64,000 nt of DNA, taken from Escherichia fergusonii ATCC 35469. Its GTDB lineage: Bacteria; Pseudomonadota; Gammaproteobacteria; Enterobacterales; Enterobacteriaceae. The stretch covers positions 1,550,001 through 1,614,000 of the forward strand of contig NC_011740.1 of assembly GCF_000026225.1 (NCBI RefSeq), given 5' to 3'. Shown here piece after piece: positions 26,299 through 34,420 of the stretch (its first letter is position 1; each line of letters opens with the position of its first letter). Below the pieces are notes generated by a model that was given only the letters and a program-made list of their open reading frames with translations, made no database searches and was not told the DNA's origin. A program made the position numbers and the translations under genes.

Positions 26299-27192
26299 AT
26301 GTCACGTAAAGATGGCTTATTGGCATTACTGGTTGTTGTCGTATGGGGGCTTAATTTCGTTGTGATCAAAGTAGGATTACACAACATGCCGCCACTTATG
26401 CTGGCAGGCTTACGTTTTATGCTGGTGGCGTTCCCGGCAATCTTTTTCGTTGCTCGTCCAAAAGTTCCACTCAGTTTACTGCTTGGGTATGGCCTGACGA
26501 TTAGTTTTGGTCAGTTTGCTTTTCTTTTTTGTGCGCTAAAGTTCGGTATGCCTGCCGGACTGGCGTCGCTGGTGCTCCAGGCGCAAGCTTTTTTTACTAT
26601 TGTGCTGGGGGCTTTTACTTTTGGCGAACGGTTGCAGAGTAAGCAGGTTGCCGGGATCGCGCTGGCAGTATTGGGGGTATTCGTGCTGATAGAGGGTAGC
26701 CTTAATGGTCAGGAGGTTGCCATTCTCGGTTTTATGCTGACACTCGCAGCCGCGTTCTGCTGGGCATGTGGCAATATCTTTAACAAGAAGATTATGTCGC
26801 ATTCTTCACGCCCGGCGGTGATGTCGTTGGTAGTATGGAGTGCGCTAATTCCCATTCTGCCATTTATGGTGGCCTCGGTAGTTTTCGATGGTTCAGCACA
26901 GATGCTCCATAGCCTGGTAACCATTGATATAACCACGGTGTTGTCCCTTATTTATCTCGCTTTTGTCGCCACAATTGTAGGTTATGGTATATGGGGAACA
27001 CTGCTTGGACGCTATGAAACATGGCGCGTGGCTCCCCTATCTTTGCTGGTGCCGGTGGTAGGGTTACTCAGTGCGGTTATTCTGCTTGATGAAACACTCT
27101 CATTAATGCAGCTATTCGGCGCGTTATTAATTATGGCGGGATTGTATATCAACGTGTTTGGTTTGCGATTGCGTAAAACGGTACGGGCATGA
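26299..27192 (+). CDS. eamA: Cysteine/O-acetylserine exporter EamA
   Basis: 297-residue drug/metabolite transporter with ten helices in two EamA repeats (about residues 5-140 and 145-290), and the typical VVWGLNFVVIKVGLHNMPPLMLAGLRFMLVA start. It exports O-acetylserine and cysteine-pathway metabolites in E. coli. Length and sequence fit YdeD/EamA. The ATG follows GGGGCGTTT. It is convergent with marB. Confidence 0.93.
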   Translation: MSRKDGLLALLVVVVWGLNFVVIKVGLHNMPPLMLAGLRFMLVAFPAIFFVARPKVPLSLLLGYGLTISFGQFAFLFCALKFGMPAGLASLVLQAQAFFTIVLGAFTFGERLQSKQVAGIALAVLGVFVLIEGSLNGQEVAILGFMLTLAAAFCWACGNIFNKKIMSHSSRPAVMSLVVWSALIPILPFMVASVVFDGSAQMLHSLVTIDITTVLSLIYLAFVATIVGYGIWGTLLGRYETWRVAPLSLLVPVVGLLSAVILLDETLSLMQLFGALLIMAGLYINVFGLRLRKTVRA

Positions 27193-27232
27193 TGATAATA
27201 AGGGGCTGCACATTATTGGCAAGTATGCATTA

Positions 27233-27275
27233 TTCAGGCCGGAAGCGGCATGAAAGCCTAATCCGGCCTGATTCA
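27233..27275. repeat. REP-like palindrome between eamA and marB
   Basis: CAGGCCGGA (27235-27243) and TCCGGCCTG (27262-27270) form the arms of a REP/BIME-type hairpin in the 130-base gap between convergent genes. Confidence 0.65.
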
Positions 27276-27304
27276 ATAGATTGCAAGAGTGACACTGTGT
27301 TTCA

Positions 27305-27323
27305 AGCCCCTTTGACAGGGGCT
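27305..27323 (-). terminator. Hairpin at the end of marRAB
   Basis: AGCCCC (27305-27310) and GGGGCT (27318-27323) form a stem just beyond the marB stop. No U-run is evident. Confidence 0.45.
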
Positions 27324-27328
27324 GGTTA

Positions 27329-27547
27329 TTACAGTCGTTGCCCGTTGAAATAAGGCACACCAAGCACATCAGATTTGTCACTGCCGACACCCATATGATT
27401 TAAATCGGCGGGCGTTTGCGCCATAGAGGAGGGGATAATTACCTTCTCGCTGGTCTCGTGGGTTTCAGGCATTTGCGTATGTTCTGCAAAAACAGCACCT
27501 GAAAAAAGCAATAGCAGCGTTGTGCCTGTTACAGCATAGAATTTCAT
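27329..27547 (-). CDS. marB: Periplasmic protein MarB
   Basis: 72-residue exported protein, last gene of marRAB. A signal peptide (to VFAE, about residue 22) is followed by a short mature chain whose end, DLNHMGVGSDKSDVLGVPYFNGQ, is the conserved MarB part. The signal peptide and the region to about residue 48 are strongly diverged from K-12 and lack its cysteine. In E. coli MarB lowers marA expression by an unclear route. It starts 7 bases after the marA stop. Confidence 0.88.
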   Translation of the reverse strand: MKFYAVTGTTLLLLFSGAVFAEHTQMPETHETSEKVIIPSSMAQTPADLNHMGVGSDKSDVLGVPYFNGQRL

Positions 27548-27554
27548 AGTGTCC

Positions 27555-27941
27555 TCAGGACATGCGACAGTGATTTATCGGATGCAAATAACGGGATTCC
27601 CCATGCATATTTGTCATACGATATTTATGTGGTGGTACATCAAAATAATTTTTAAATGTACGGGTTAATGTTTGCTGCGACTCAAAACCATAACGTTCTG
27701 CCAGATATAATATTGGCTCGTTACTTTCTTTTAGTTTTTGCGCAATTTCCGTCATTTTGCGGCTACGGATATATTGGCCCAGAGAGTGACCAGTTTCTTT
27801 TTTAAACATCCGTTGCAGGTGCCATTTGGAGTAACCTGAACGTTCTGACACTTTTTCCAGTGACAGAGGGGATTCCAGGTTATCTTCAATCCAGTCCAAA
27901 ATGCTATGAATGGTGATAGCGTCATTATTGCGTCTGGACAT
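27555..27941 (-). CDS. marA: Multiple antibiotic resistance activator MarA
   Basis: 128-residue AraC/XylS regulator made only of the two helix-turn-helix DNA-binding domain. It activates efflux (acrAB-tolC), micF and other marbox promoters. Both recognition helices (YSKWHLQRMFKKETG and SQQTLTRTFKNYF) are as in E. coli; changes are confined to the last about 20 residues (GESRYLHPINHCRMS). The start at 27941 has seven bases from AAGAGG; the upstream ATG (27947) is too close to it. It follows marR by 17 bases. Confidence 0.94.
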   Translation of the reverse strand: MSRRNNDAITIHSILDWIEDNLESPLSLEKVSERSGYSKWHLQRMFKKETGHSLGQYIRSRKMTEIAQKLKESNEPILYLAERYGFESQQTLTRTFKNYFDVPPHKYRMTNMHGESRYLHPINHCRMS

Positions 27942-27958
27942 TGTCATACCTCTTATTA

Positions 27959-28393
27959 TTACGACAGTATTTTCTTGAGCAAACACTCAAGCGTTGCCAC
28001 TTCATCTGTCGTTAAGTTCTTTGTTAATTCCTGATGCAGGTCTTGCCCCACTAATTGATGGCATTGCTCACAAATAGCTGCGCCGTCAGTGGTGAGTTTC
28101 ACCAGAACGCCGCGTTTGTCATTTGGATTTGGTAATCTTTCGATCCAGCCTTTACAGACCAGGCGATCCAGCATCCGCGTTAAGGCACCGAGATCGACAG
28201 AGAGTACTTTTTTCAACTCAACCGGGGTAATACAAGCTGCGCACCGAATAGAGCAGAGCACTTTCAGTTGCGCGGCAGTGATATCTAAAGGTGAAAGGTA
28301 GTCGTTTAACAGACGATCTTTTTTCTGGTTCACCATATAGATCAAGCGACCAAGTGGAATAATTTCATTAAAAAGGTCGTTGGTGCTTTTCAC
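27959..28393 (-). CDS. marR: Repressor MarR
   Basis: 144-residue winged-helix repressor of marRAB, released by phenolic ligands such as salicylate and by copper-driven cysteine oxidation. GTG start at 28393, as in E. coli, lies inside the operator. The DNA-binding wing (DLGALTRMLDRLVCKGWIERLPNPNDKRGVLVKLT) is conserved, as is the redox-active Cys region around residue 80. No truncation or loss-of-function change is seen. Confidence 0.94.
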   Translation of the reverse strand: MKSTNDLFNEIIPLGRLIYMVNQKKDRLLNDYLSPLDITAAQLKVLCSIRCAACITPVELKKVLSVDLGALTRMLDRLVCKGWIERLPNPNDKRGVLVKLTTDGAAICEQCHQLVGQDLHQELTKNLTTDEVATLECLLKKILS

Positions 28394-28398
28394 GATGG

Positions 28399-28456
28399 TT
28401 GCCCTGGCAAGTAAGTAATCACGGCAGATAATATTGCCCAGGCAAGTATAAGTCAA
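28399..28456 (-). promoter_or_regulatory. marRAB promoter and MarR operator (marO)
   Basis: On the minus strand: -35 TTGACT (28451-28456), a 17-base spacer and -10 TATTAT (28428-28433). Two copies of the MarR palindrome (TTGCC...GGCAA) lie at 28434-28449 (between -35 and -10) and 28399-28416 (just before the GTG of marR), the layout of marO sites I and II in E. coli. Confidence 0.9.
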
Positions 28457-28471
28457 ATGAATGAATTATCT

Positions 28472-28492
28472 GATGCCACGAATTGCTAAATC
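28472..28492 (-). promoter_or_regulatory. marbox upstream of marRAB
   Basis: Minus-strand GATTTAGCAATTCGTGGCATC closely matches the E. coli marbox for MarA, SoxS and Rob, about 16 bases upstream of the -35. Confidence 0.85.
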
Positions 28493-28612
28493 GGTTCAGA
28501 AGGGCCGCATTAGTGAATGTTGGTTGCTACCTGTACTCTCAGACTTTTACGCATAAACATGTTTTCCCCGTATACTCACCCTAAATCACATACCACAGGA
28601 TGAATGACGACG

Positions 28613-29278
28613 ATGATGGATTTGTTTAAGGCGATTGGTCTGGGGCTGGTGGTGTTGTTGCCGCTGGCAAACCCATTGACAACCGTGGCGCTGTTTTTGG
28701 GACTGGCAGGCAATATGAACAGTGCCGAACGTAACCGCCAGTCGCTAATGGCTTCGGTATATGTTTTTGCCATTATGATGGTGGCGTATTACGCCGGACA
28801 GTTGGTGATGAATACCTTTGGTATTTCGATTCCCGGTTTACGTATTGCCGGGGGACTCATTGTCGCGTTCATCGGTTTCCGTATGTTGTTTCCTCATCAG
28901 AAGGCGATTGAAACGCCGGAGGCAAAAAGCAAAACGGAGGAACTGGAAGATGAATCTTCAGCGAATATCGCCTTTGTTCCGCTGGCGATGCCAAGCACTG
29001 CCGGGCCTGGCACCATTGCAATGATTATCAGCTCGGCATCCACAGTACGCCAAAGTTCTGATTTCGCCAGTTGGGTGATTCTGGTTGCGCCACCGATTAT
29101 TTTCTTCATTGTTGCATTGATTCTTTGGGGATGCCTGCGTAGCTCCGGGGCAATTATGCGCTGGGTTGGAAAAGGGGGAATCGAGGCGATTTCTCGCCTG
29201 ATGGGCTTCCTGCTGGTGTGTATGGGCGTACAGTTTATTATCAATGGCGTGTTGGAAATTATTAAAACGTATCATTAA
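28613..29278 (+). CDS. marC: MarC-family inner membrane protein
   Basis: 221-residue UPF0056 membrane protein with six hydrophobic segments. It is divergent from marRAB but not involved in antibiotic resistance in E. coli; function unknown. The conserved start DLFKAIGLGLVVLLPLANPLTTVALFLGLAGN is present. Start codons at 28604, 28613 and 28616 are possible; 28613 gives the usual 221 residues. Confidence 0.93.
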   Translation: MMDLFKAIGLGLVVLLPLANPLTTVALFLGLAGNMNSAERNRQSLMASVYVFAIMMVAYYAGQLVMNTFGISIPGLRIAGGLIVAFIGFRMLFPHQKAIETPEAKSKTEELEDESSANIAFVPLAMPSTAGPGTIAMIISSASTVRQSSDFASWVILVAPPIIFFIVALILWGCLRSSGAIMRWVGKGGIEAISRLMGFLLVCMGVQFIINGVLEIIKTYH

Positions 29279-29281
29279 GAA

Positions 29282-29310
29282 TAAAGCCGGATGCACGATC
29301 CGGCTTTATA
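29282..29310. terminator. Bidirectional terminator between marC and sotB
   Basis: AAAGCCGGAT and ATCCGGCTTT form a 10-bp stem around GCACG. It lies between the convergent stops of marC and sotB, with T-rich or A-rich flanks suited to both directions. Confidence 0.75.
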
Positions 29311-29312
29311 AC

Positions 29313-30506
29313 TCAGTGTTGTGGTTGTTCTTCCAGCACCACCGGCCAGCGACGAAAAATAATCACTGACCATACCAAAGCTAAAAACGCCGGGATCGCA
29401 CCGACATAGCCAATATCGGCCATTGACCAGTGCAGGCTTACCTGATTCCCTACTAACGCTCCTGCACCAATACCGATATTAAAAATACCGGAAAACAACG
29501 ACATGGCGACATCAGTAGCATCCGGCGCTAATGCCAGCACTTTTACCTGCATCCCAAGGCCAATCATCATGATGGCGATTCCCCAGAAGATACTTAATAT
29601 TGCCAGATGAGTTTCACTCACTGAGGCAGGCATTAACAGAAGCAGGCACGCCATTAACAATGCAATAGCGACACTCACCAGCACTGAGGCATGGTTATTG
29701 CCGAGTTTACCGAAAATCACGCTGCCGATAATTCCCGCGCCCCCCAGGATCAGTAACAGTACAGTGGCAAAGTTGGCGCTTAATCCGGCAATATTTTGCA
29801 CAAACGGTTCGATATAGCTGTAAGCCGTATAGTGAGCTGTTACCACCACAACCGTCAGCAGATAAATGCTCATTAATGCCGGACGTCGAAACAGTACGGG
29901 CAGGCTTTTCAGCGAACCTGAATGCTCACTGGGCAACAAGGGTAATAACTTAATCAGGCACAGTAGCGTCAGGAAGGCACCAACACCAATTGCCAGGAAG
30001 GTTGTTCGCCAGCCGAAATACTGCCCGACAATACGACCCACAGGCAGACCAAGAACCATCGCCAGTGCTGTACCCGTGGCTAACAGGCTTAATGCCTGAG
30101 CGCGTTTTCCGGCAGGAGCGAGACGGATCGCCAGCGATGCTGTAATTGACCAAAAAATGGCATGTGCAAAAGCAACACCAATTCGGCTAATGACCAGTAC
30201 GGTAAAACTCCATGCCATAAAAGACAAAATGTGACTGGCAATAAACAACACGAACAGACAGATCAGTAATCTTCGTCGTTCAACCTGACTGGTGAGCAGC
30301 ATAAAAGGCAGCGACATTAACGCGACCACCCAGGCGTAAATCGTCAACATAATGCCTGTTTGTGCTGTTTCCATATGGAAGCTTGCCGCGATATCCGAAA
30401 GCAAACCGACTGGCACAAATTCAGTGGTATTAAAGATAAAAGCCGCTATTGCCAGCGTAACGACCCGTAGCCACGCGACCTTGCGGGTAACCGTGTTCGT
30501 TGTCAT
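29313..30506 (-). CDS. sotB: MFS sugar efflux transporter SotB
   Basis: 397-residue major facilitator with twelve predicted helices (also ydeA). It exports arabinose, lactose and IPTG in E. coli. Family features: EFVPVGLLSDIA near residue 29 and the ISRIGVAFAHAIFWSITASLA motif C segment near 107-127. It closely matches K-12 except for the last residues (EEQPQH). Confidence 0.93.
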   Translation of the reverse strand: MTTNTVTRKVAWLRVVTLAIAAFIFNTTEFVPVGLLSDIAASFHMETAQTGIMLTIYAWVVALMSLPFMLLTSQVERRRLLICLFVLFIASHILSFMAWSFTVLVISRIGVAFAHAIFWSITASLAIRLAPAGKRAQALSLLATGTALAMVLGLPVGRIVGQYFGWRTTFLAIGVGAFLTLLCLIKLLPLLPSEHSGSLKSLPVLFRRPALMSIYLLTVVVVTAHYTAYSYIEPFVQNIAGLSANFATVLLLILGGAGIIGSVIFGKLGNNHASVLVSVAIALLMACLLLLMPASVSETHLAILSIFWGIAIMMIGLGMQVKVLALAPDATDVAMSLFSGIFNIGIGAGALVGNQVSLHWSMADIGYVGAIPAFLALVWSVIIFRRWPVVLEEQPQH

Positions 30507-30597
30507 AAGAATGTATAAGATTAGTAGCGAAAAGGTGAGGCGACGATCTTAAAGCGATAGCAAGGCGAAAGACAATAAATTTGTGATGAAGATCGCA

Positions 30598-31464
30598 TTA
30601 ATCTCTCTTTTCAGCATTCAGTAACGCGATAAACGCCTCCAGCTGTCGTGTCTTCGCGCCGCGACGCCAGACCAGCCATGTGGTTAGCCAGCGCCAGTTT
30701 TCAGCCAATGGCCAGGCTTCTACCTGATGATGCCCTGGCATACTTTCCAGCATAGTACGAGGAATTAACGCAATACCCGCACCTGCAATGGCACAGGCTA
30801 ACATCCCGTGATACGACTCCATTTCGTGAATTGTACCGGGCATGGCGTTATCAGCATGAAACCAGCTTTCAAAATGGCGACGATAAGAACAGTTAGCGCG
30901 AAAAGCGTAAATATTGCAGCCATTTACCTCGCTGGCACGGTATATCGGTTCATGTCCGTGAGGTGCCACGATCATCATCTCTTCCTCATACACCGGAATA
31001 CCCTCAAGACCCGGATGAGTAATTGGTCCATCAACAAAAGCAGCATTCAGTCTGCCTTCAAGCACGCCTTCCAACATGGTGCCGGAAGGGCCGGTTGATA
31101 GTGAGAACTGAATCTTCGGATAACGCTGATTAAACCGCGCCAGCACTGCGGGGATACGTACGGCAGCTGTACTTTCCAGAGCGCCTAATGAAAACAGACC
31201 TTGCGGTTCATCGCCCGCAACCACCATTCTGGCCTCATCCACCAGCGCCAAAATTTGTTGGCTGTAGCGCAAAAAATTATGTCCGGCAGGCGAAAGTCGC
31301 AGCCGCTGATTCTCACGAATAAACAGCTCAACGCCCAGATCAGCTTCCAGCTGGCGGATACGAGTAGTGAGATTGGACGGAACACGATGCACCTTTGCCG
31401 CAGCCTGGGTAATGCTGCCCGTTTCTGCAACCGCGTTAAACATCTCCAGTTGGGTAAGATCCAT
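30598..31464 (-). CDS. yneJ: LysR-family regulator PtrR (YneJ)
   Basis: 288-residue LysR-type regulator. The N-terminal winged HTH (residues 1-60: FNAVAETGSITQAAAKVHRVPSNLTTRIRQLEADLGVELF) is followed by a substrate-binding-like effector domain. In E. coli YneJ (PtrR) controls the divergent sad gene and is linked to putrescine use. It lies 97 bases from sad, back to back. The C-terminus is slightly shorter than in K-12. Confidence 0.9.
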   Translation of the reverse strand: MDLTQLEMFNAVAETGSITQAAAKVHRVPSNLTTRIRQLEADLGVELFIRENQRLRLSPAGHNFLRYSQQILALVDEARMVVAGDEPQGLFSLGALESTAAVRIPAVLARFNQRYPKIQFSLSTGPSGTMLEGVLEGRLNAAFVDGPITHPGLEGIPVYEEEMMIVAPHGHEPIYRASEVNGCNIYAFRANCSYRRHFESWFHADNAMPGTIHEMESYHGMLACAIAGAGIALIPRTMLESMPGHHQVEAWPLAENWRWLTTWLVWRRGAKTRQLEAFIALLNAEKRD

Positions 31465-31561
31465 GGCGTTCTCAATTTAAGAATAATGTTGTCAATATTA
31501 TTCATTTTTCAGAAAGAGTAAATGCAGCGAATATAAATCGATACATCATGGGGGAAATACA

Positions 31562-32938
31562 ATGAGCACACAGGCAATTTCAGTAAATCCGGCCAATGGC
31601 CAGAAAATCGCAACCATGCCATGGGCAACAGCAGATGAACTTGAGCACGCACTGAGCCAGGCTGCTGCAGGCTTCGCTGAATGGAAACAAACTACGGTCA
31701 GCTATCGGGCGCAAAAATTACGCGATACAGGTGCTGCTCTTCGTAGCCGCAGTGAAGAGATGGCGCAAATGATCGCCCTGGAAATGGGCAAGCCAATCAA
31801 ACAGGCCCGTGGAGAAGTGGCAAAATCGGCAGCGCTTTGTGACTGGTATGCAGAGCATGGTCCGGCAATGTTAGAACCTGAATCTACACTGGTGGAAAAC
31901 AACCAGGCGATTATTGCTTATCGTCCGTTAGGTACCATCCTTGCCATTATGCCGTGGAACTTCCCCTTATGGCAGGTGCTGCGAGGTGCCGTTCCAATCC
32001 TGCTGGCAGGTAATGGTTATTTACTGAAACATGCACCGAATGTGACCGGTTGCGCACATATTATTGCTCAGGTTTTTGCTGATGCAGGAATTCCTGCTGG
32101 CGTGTATGGCTGGGTGAATGCTGATAACGACGGCGTCAGCCAGATGATTAATGATCCGCGTATTGCCGCTGTCACTGTCACGGGTAGCGTTCGGGCCGGA
32201 GCAGCAATTGGTGCTCAGGCAGGGGCAGCCCTGAAAAAATGCGTTCTGGAGCTGGGCGGTTCAGATCCCTTTATTGTCCTTAATGATGCGGATCTTGATC
32301 TGGCGGTTAAAGCTGCTGTCGCCGGACGTTATCAGAATACCGGACAGGTTTGTGCAGCGGCGAAACGCTTTATTGTTGAAGAAGGCATCGCCAGTGCATT
32401 TACTGAGCGTTTTGTGGCTGCAGTAAAAGCACTCAAAATGGGCGATCCGCTGGATGAAGAGAATGATCTCGGCCCAATGGCGCGTTTTGATCTGCGTGAT
32501 GAACTTCATCACCAGGTTCAACGTTCTCTGGCCGAAGGGGCGCAATTATTGCTGGGTGGGGAGAAGCTGTCAGGAGAAGGCAACTACTATTGCCCGACAG
32601 TACTGGCAGGTGTTACCCCTGAAATGACAGCGTTTCGCGAAGAACTGTTTGGCCCGGTAGCTGCCATAACTGTAGCGAAGAATGCGCAACATGCTATTGA
32701 ACTGGCAAATGATAGCGACTTTGGCCTTTCAGCCACTGTCTTTACCAGTGATGAAGTTCTTGCCGCGAAAATGGCAGCCCGGCTGGAGTGTGGAGGGGTG
32801 TTTATCAATGGCTATAGCGCCAGTGATGCCCGGGTAGCCTTTGGTGGTGTGAAGAAAAGTGGCTATGGTCGCGAACTTTCTCATTTTGGTCTGCATGAAT
32901 TCTGTAATGTGCAGACCGTGTGGAAAGATCGTCTGTGA
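31562..32938 (+). CDS. sad: Succinate semialdehyde dehydrogenase Sad
   Basis: 458-residue NAD(P)-dependent aldehyde dehydrogenase (also yneI) converting succinate semialdehyde to succinate in GABA/putrescine breakdown. Catalytic C264 (NTGQVCAAAKR) and E230 (LELGG) are present, as is the cofactor loop PWNFPLW (131-137). It shares a divergent promoter region with yneJ and precedes glsB. The ATG follows GGGGGAAATACA. Confidence 0.93.
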   Translation: MSTQAISVNPANGQKIATMPWATADELEHALSQAAAGFAEWKQTTVSYRAQKLRDTGAALRSRSEEMAQMIALEMGKPIKQARGEVAKSAALCDWYAEHGPAMLEPESTLVENNQAIIAYRPLGTILAIMPWNFPLWQVLRGAVPILLAGNGYLLKHAPNVTGCAHIIAQVFADAGIPAGVYGWVNADNDGVSQMINDPRIAAVTVTGSVRAGAAIGAQAGAALKKCVLELGGSDPFIVLNDADLDLAVKAAVAGRYQNTGQVCAAAKRFIVEEGIASAFTERFVAAVKALKMGDPLDEENDLGPMARFDLRDELHHQVQRSLAEGAQLLLGGEKLSGEGNYYCPTVLAGVTPEMTAFREELFGPVAAITVAKNAQHAIELANDSDFGLSATVFTSDEVLAAKMAARLECGGVFINGYSASDARVAFGGVKKSGYGRELSHFGLHEFCNVQTVWKDRL

Positions 32939-33013
32939 GTTAAGCTCCTGACGCAGAATATTCAGCTCTGTTATAATCGCGGGCCATTAAGTCCTGCTGG
33001 CAAGGAGCAAGTT

Positions 33014-33940
33014 GTGGCAGTTGCCATGGATAATTTCGTTTTAGAGTCTATTTTGCGTCAGGTGCGTCCACTTATTGGTAAGGGGAAAGTTGCCGACTAC
33101 ATTCCGGCGTTAGCTACAGTTGACGGTAACCGTCTGGGAATGGCGATTTGTACTGTTGATGGGCAATGTTATCAGGCCGGGGATGCTGAAGAGCGTTTCT
33201 CTATTCAGTCGATCTCCAAGGTGCTCAGTCTGGTAGTGGCGATGCGGCACTACAGTGAGGAGGAGATTTGGCAGCGAGTGGGTAAAGATCCCTCCGGTTC
33301 GCCGTTTAACTCGCTGGTACAACTGGAGATGGAGCAGGGTATCCCACGCAACCCCTTTATCAATGCCGGGGCTCTGGTTGTATGCGATATGCTGCAAGGT
33401 CGTCTTAGTGCGCCGCGTCAGCGAATGCTGGAAGTTGTTCGCGGGCTTAGCGGTGTAGCGGATATCGCCTATGACGGGGTGGTGGCGCGTTCTGAATTTG
33501 AACACTCGGCGCGTAATGCGGCTATTGCCTGGCTGATGAAATCCTTTGGCAATTTCCATCATGATGTCGGTACTGTTCTGCAAAACTATTTTCACTACTG
33601 CGCACTGAAAATGAGTTGTGTGGAGCTTGCTCGCACTTTTGTTTTTCTGGCTAATCAGGGTAAGGCTATTCATATTGATGAACCAATAGTCACGCCAATG
33701 CAGGCGCGGCAAATTAATGCTCTGATGGCGACCAGTGGCATGTATCAAAATGCCGGAGAGTTTGCCTGGCGCGTCGGTTTGCCTGCTAAGTCGGGTGTTG
33801 GCGGCGGAATTGTGGCGATTATTCCCCATGAAATGGCAATTGCTGTCTGGAGCCCGGAGCTTGATCACGCGGGTAATTCACTGGCAGGTATTGCTGCGCT
33901 TGAACAGTTAACACAAAGGCTGGGGCGTTCGGTGTACTGA
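33014..33940 (+). CDS. glsB: Glutaminase 2 GlsB
   Basis: 308-residue serine-dependent glutaminase (also yneH) hydrolysing L-glutamine to glutamate and ammonia. The beta-lactamase-like active site S66-I-S-K69 (SIQSISKVLS) and the FINAGALV segment are conserved. GTG start at 33014 is supported by AAGGAG six bases before it. The stop overlaps the yneG start (TGATG). The product glutamate links it with the GABA pathway gene sad. Confidence 0.95.
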   Translation: MAVAMDNFVLESILRQVRPLIGKGKVADYIPALATVDGNRLGMAICTVDGQCYQAGDAEERFSIQSISKVLSLVVAMRHYSEEEIWQRVGKDPSGSPFNSLVQLEMEQGIPRNPFINAGALVVCDMLQGRLSAPRQRMLEVVRGLSGVADIAYDGVVARSEFEHSARNAAIAWLMKSFGNFHHDVGTVLQNYFHYCALKMSCVELARTFVFLANQGKAIHIDEPIVTPMQARQINALMATSGMYQNAGEFAWRVGLPAKSGVGGGIVAIIPHEMAIAVWSPELDHAGNSLAGIAALEQLTQRLGRSVY

Positions 33941-34296
33941 TGAATTCGTTTGATCCACTGTTTAAACGTTTATCCCGCTCTACATTTCGTTCTCGTTTTC
34001 GCCTTGGCGAGAAAGAGCGGCAATACTGTTGGCAGAAAGGTGCGCCGGTTATCGATCAACACGCTGCTGATTTTGTTGCTAAACGACTGGCTCCGGCACT
34101 ACCGGCAAACGATGGTAAGCAGACCCCCATGCGTGGTCATCCGGTATTTATTGCGCAACATGCGACGGCGACCTGTTGTCGTGGTTGTCTGGAGAAATGG
34201 CATAACATTCCTCAGGGGCAACCGCTGAGTGAAGCACAGCAGCAATACATTGTTGCGGTTATTCATCACTGGTTGGTAATTCAGATGAATCGCTAA
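33940..34296 (+). CDS. yneG: DUF4186 protein YneG
   Basis: 118-residue soluble protein of unknown function, matching E. coli YneG in length and start (MNSFDPLFKRLSRSTFRSRFRLGEKER). A CCRGC motif and paired His residues (RGHPVFIAQHATATCCRGCLEKWHNIP) suggest a metal-binding centre. It overlaps glsB by one base and is translationally coupled to it. Confidence 0.88.
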   Translation: MNSFDPLFKRLSRSTFRSRFRLGEKERQYCWQKGAPVIDQHAADFVAKRLAPALPANDGKQTPMRGHPVFIAQHATATCCRGCLEKWHNIPQGQPLSEAQQQYIVAVIHHWLVIQMNR

Positions 34297-34420
34297 TGAT
34301 CTTACCTTGACTTTGAAGTGTATTACGTGTCGCCAATAGCTATGAACATGCTATCCTTTATGAGAATTTACTCATTAGCCTGAGATAATTGCCTGTCGCA
34401 ATTATATGGATAGCAATTTA

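Noticed and set aside
33110..33868. 252-codon open frame on the minus strand
   Set aside because: It is fully antisense to glsB, has no family features, and glsB has a ribosome site and intact catalytic motif.
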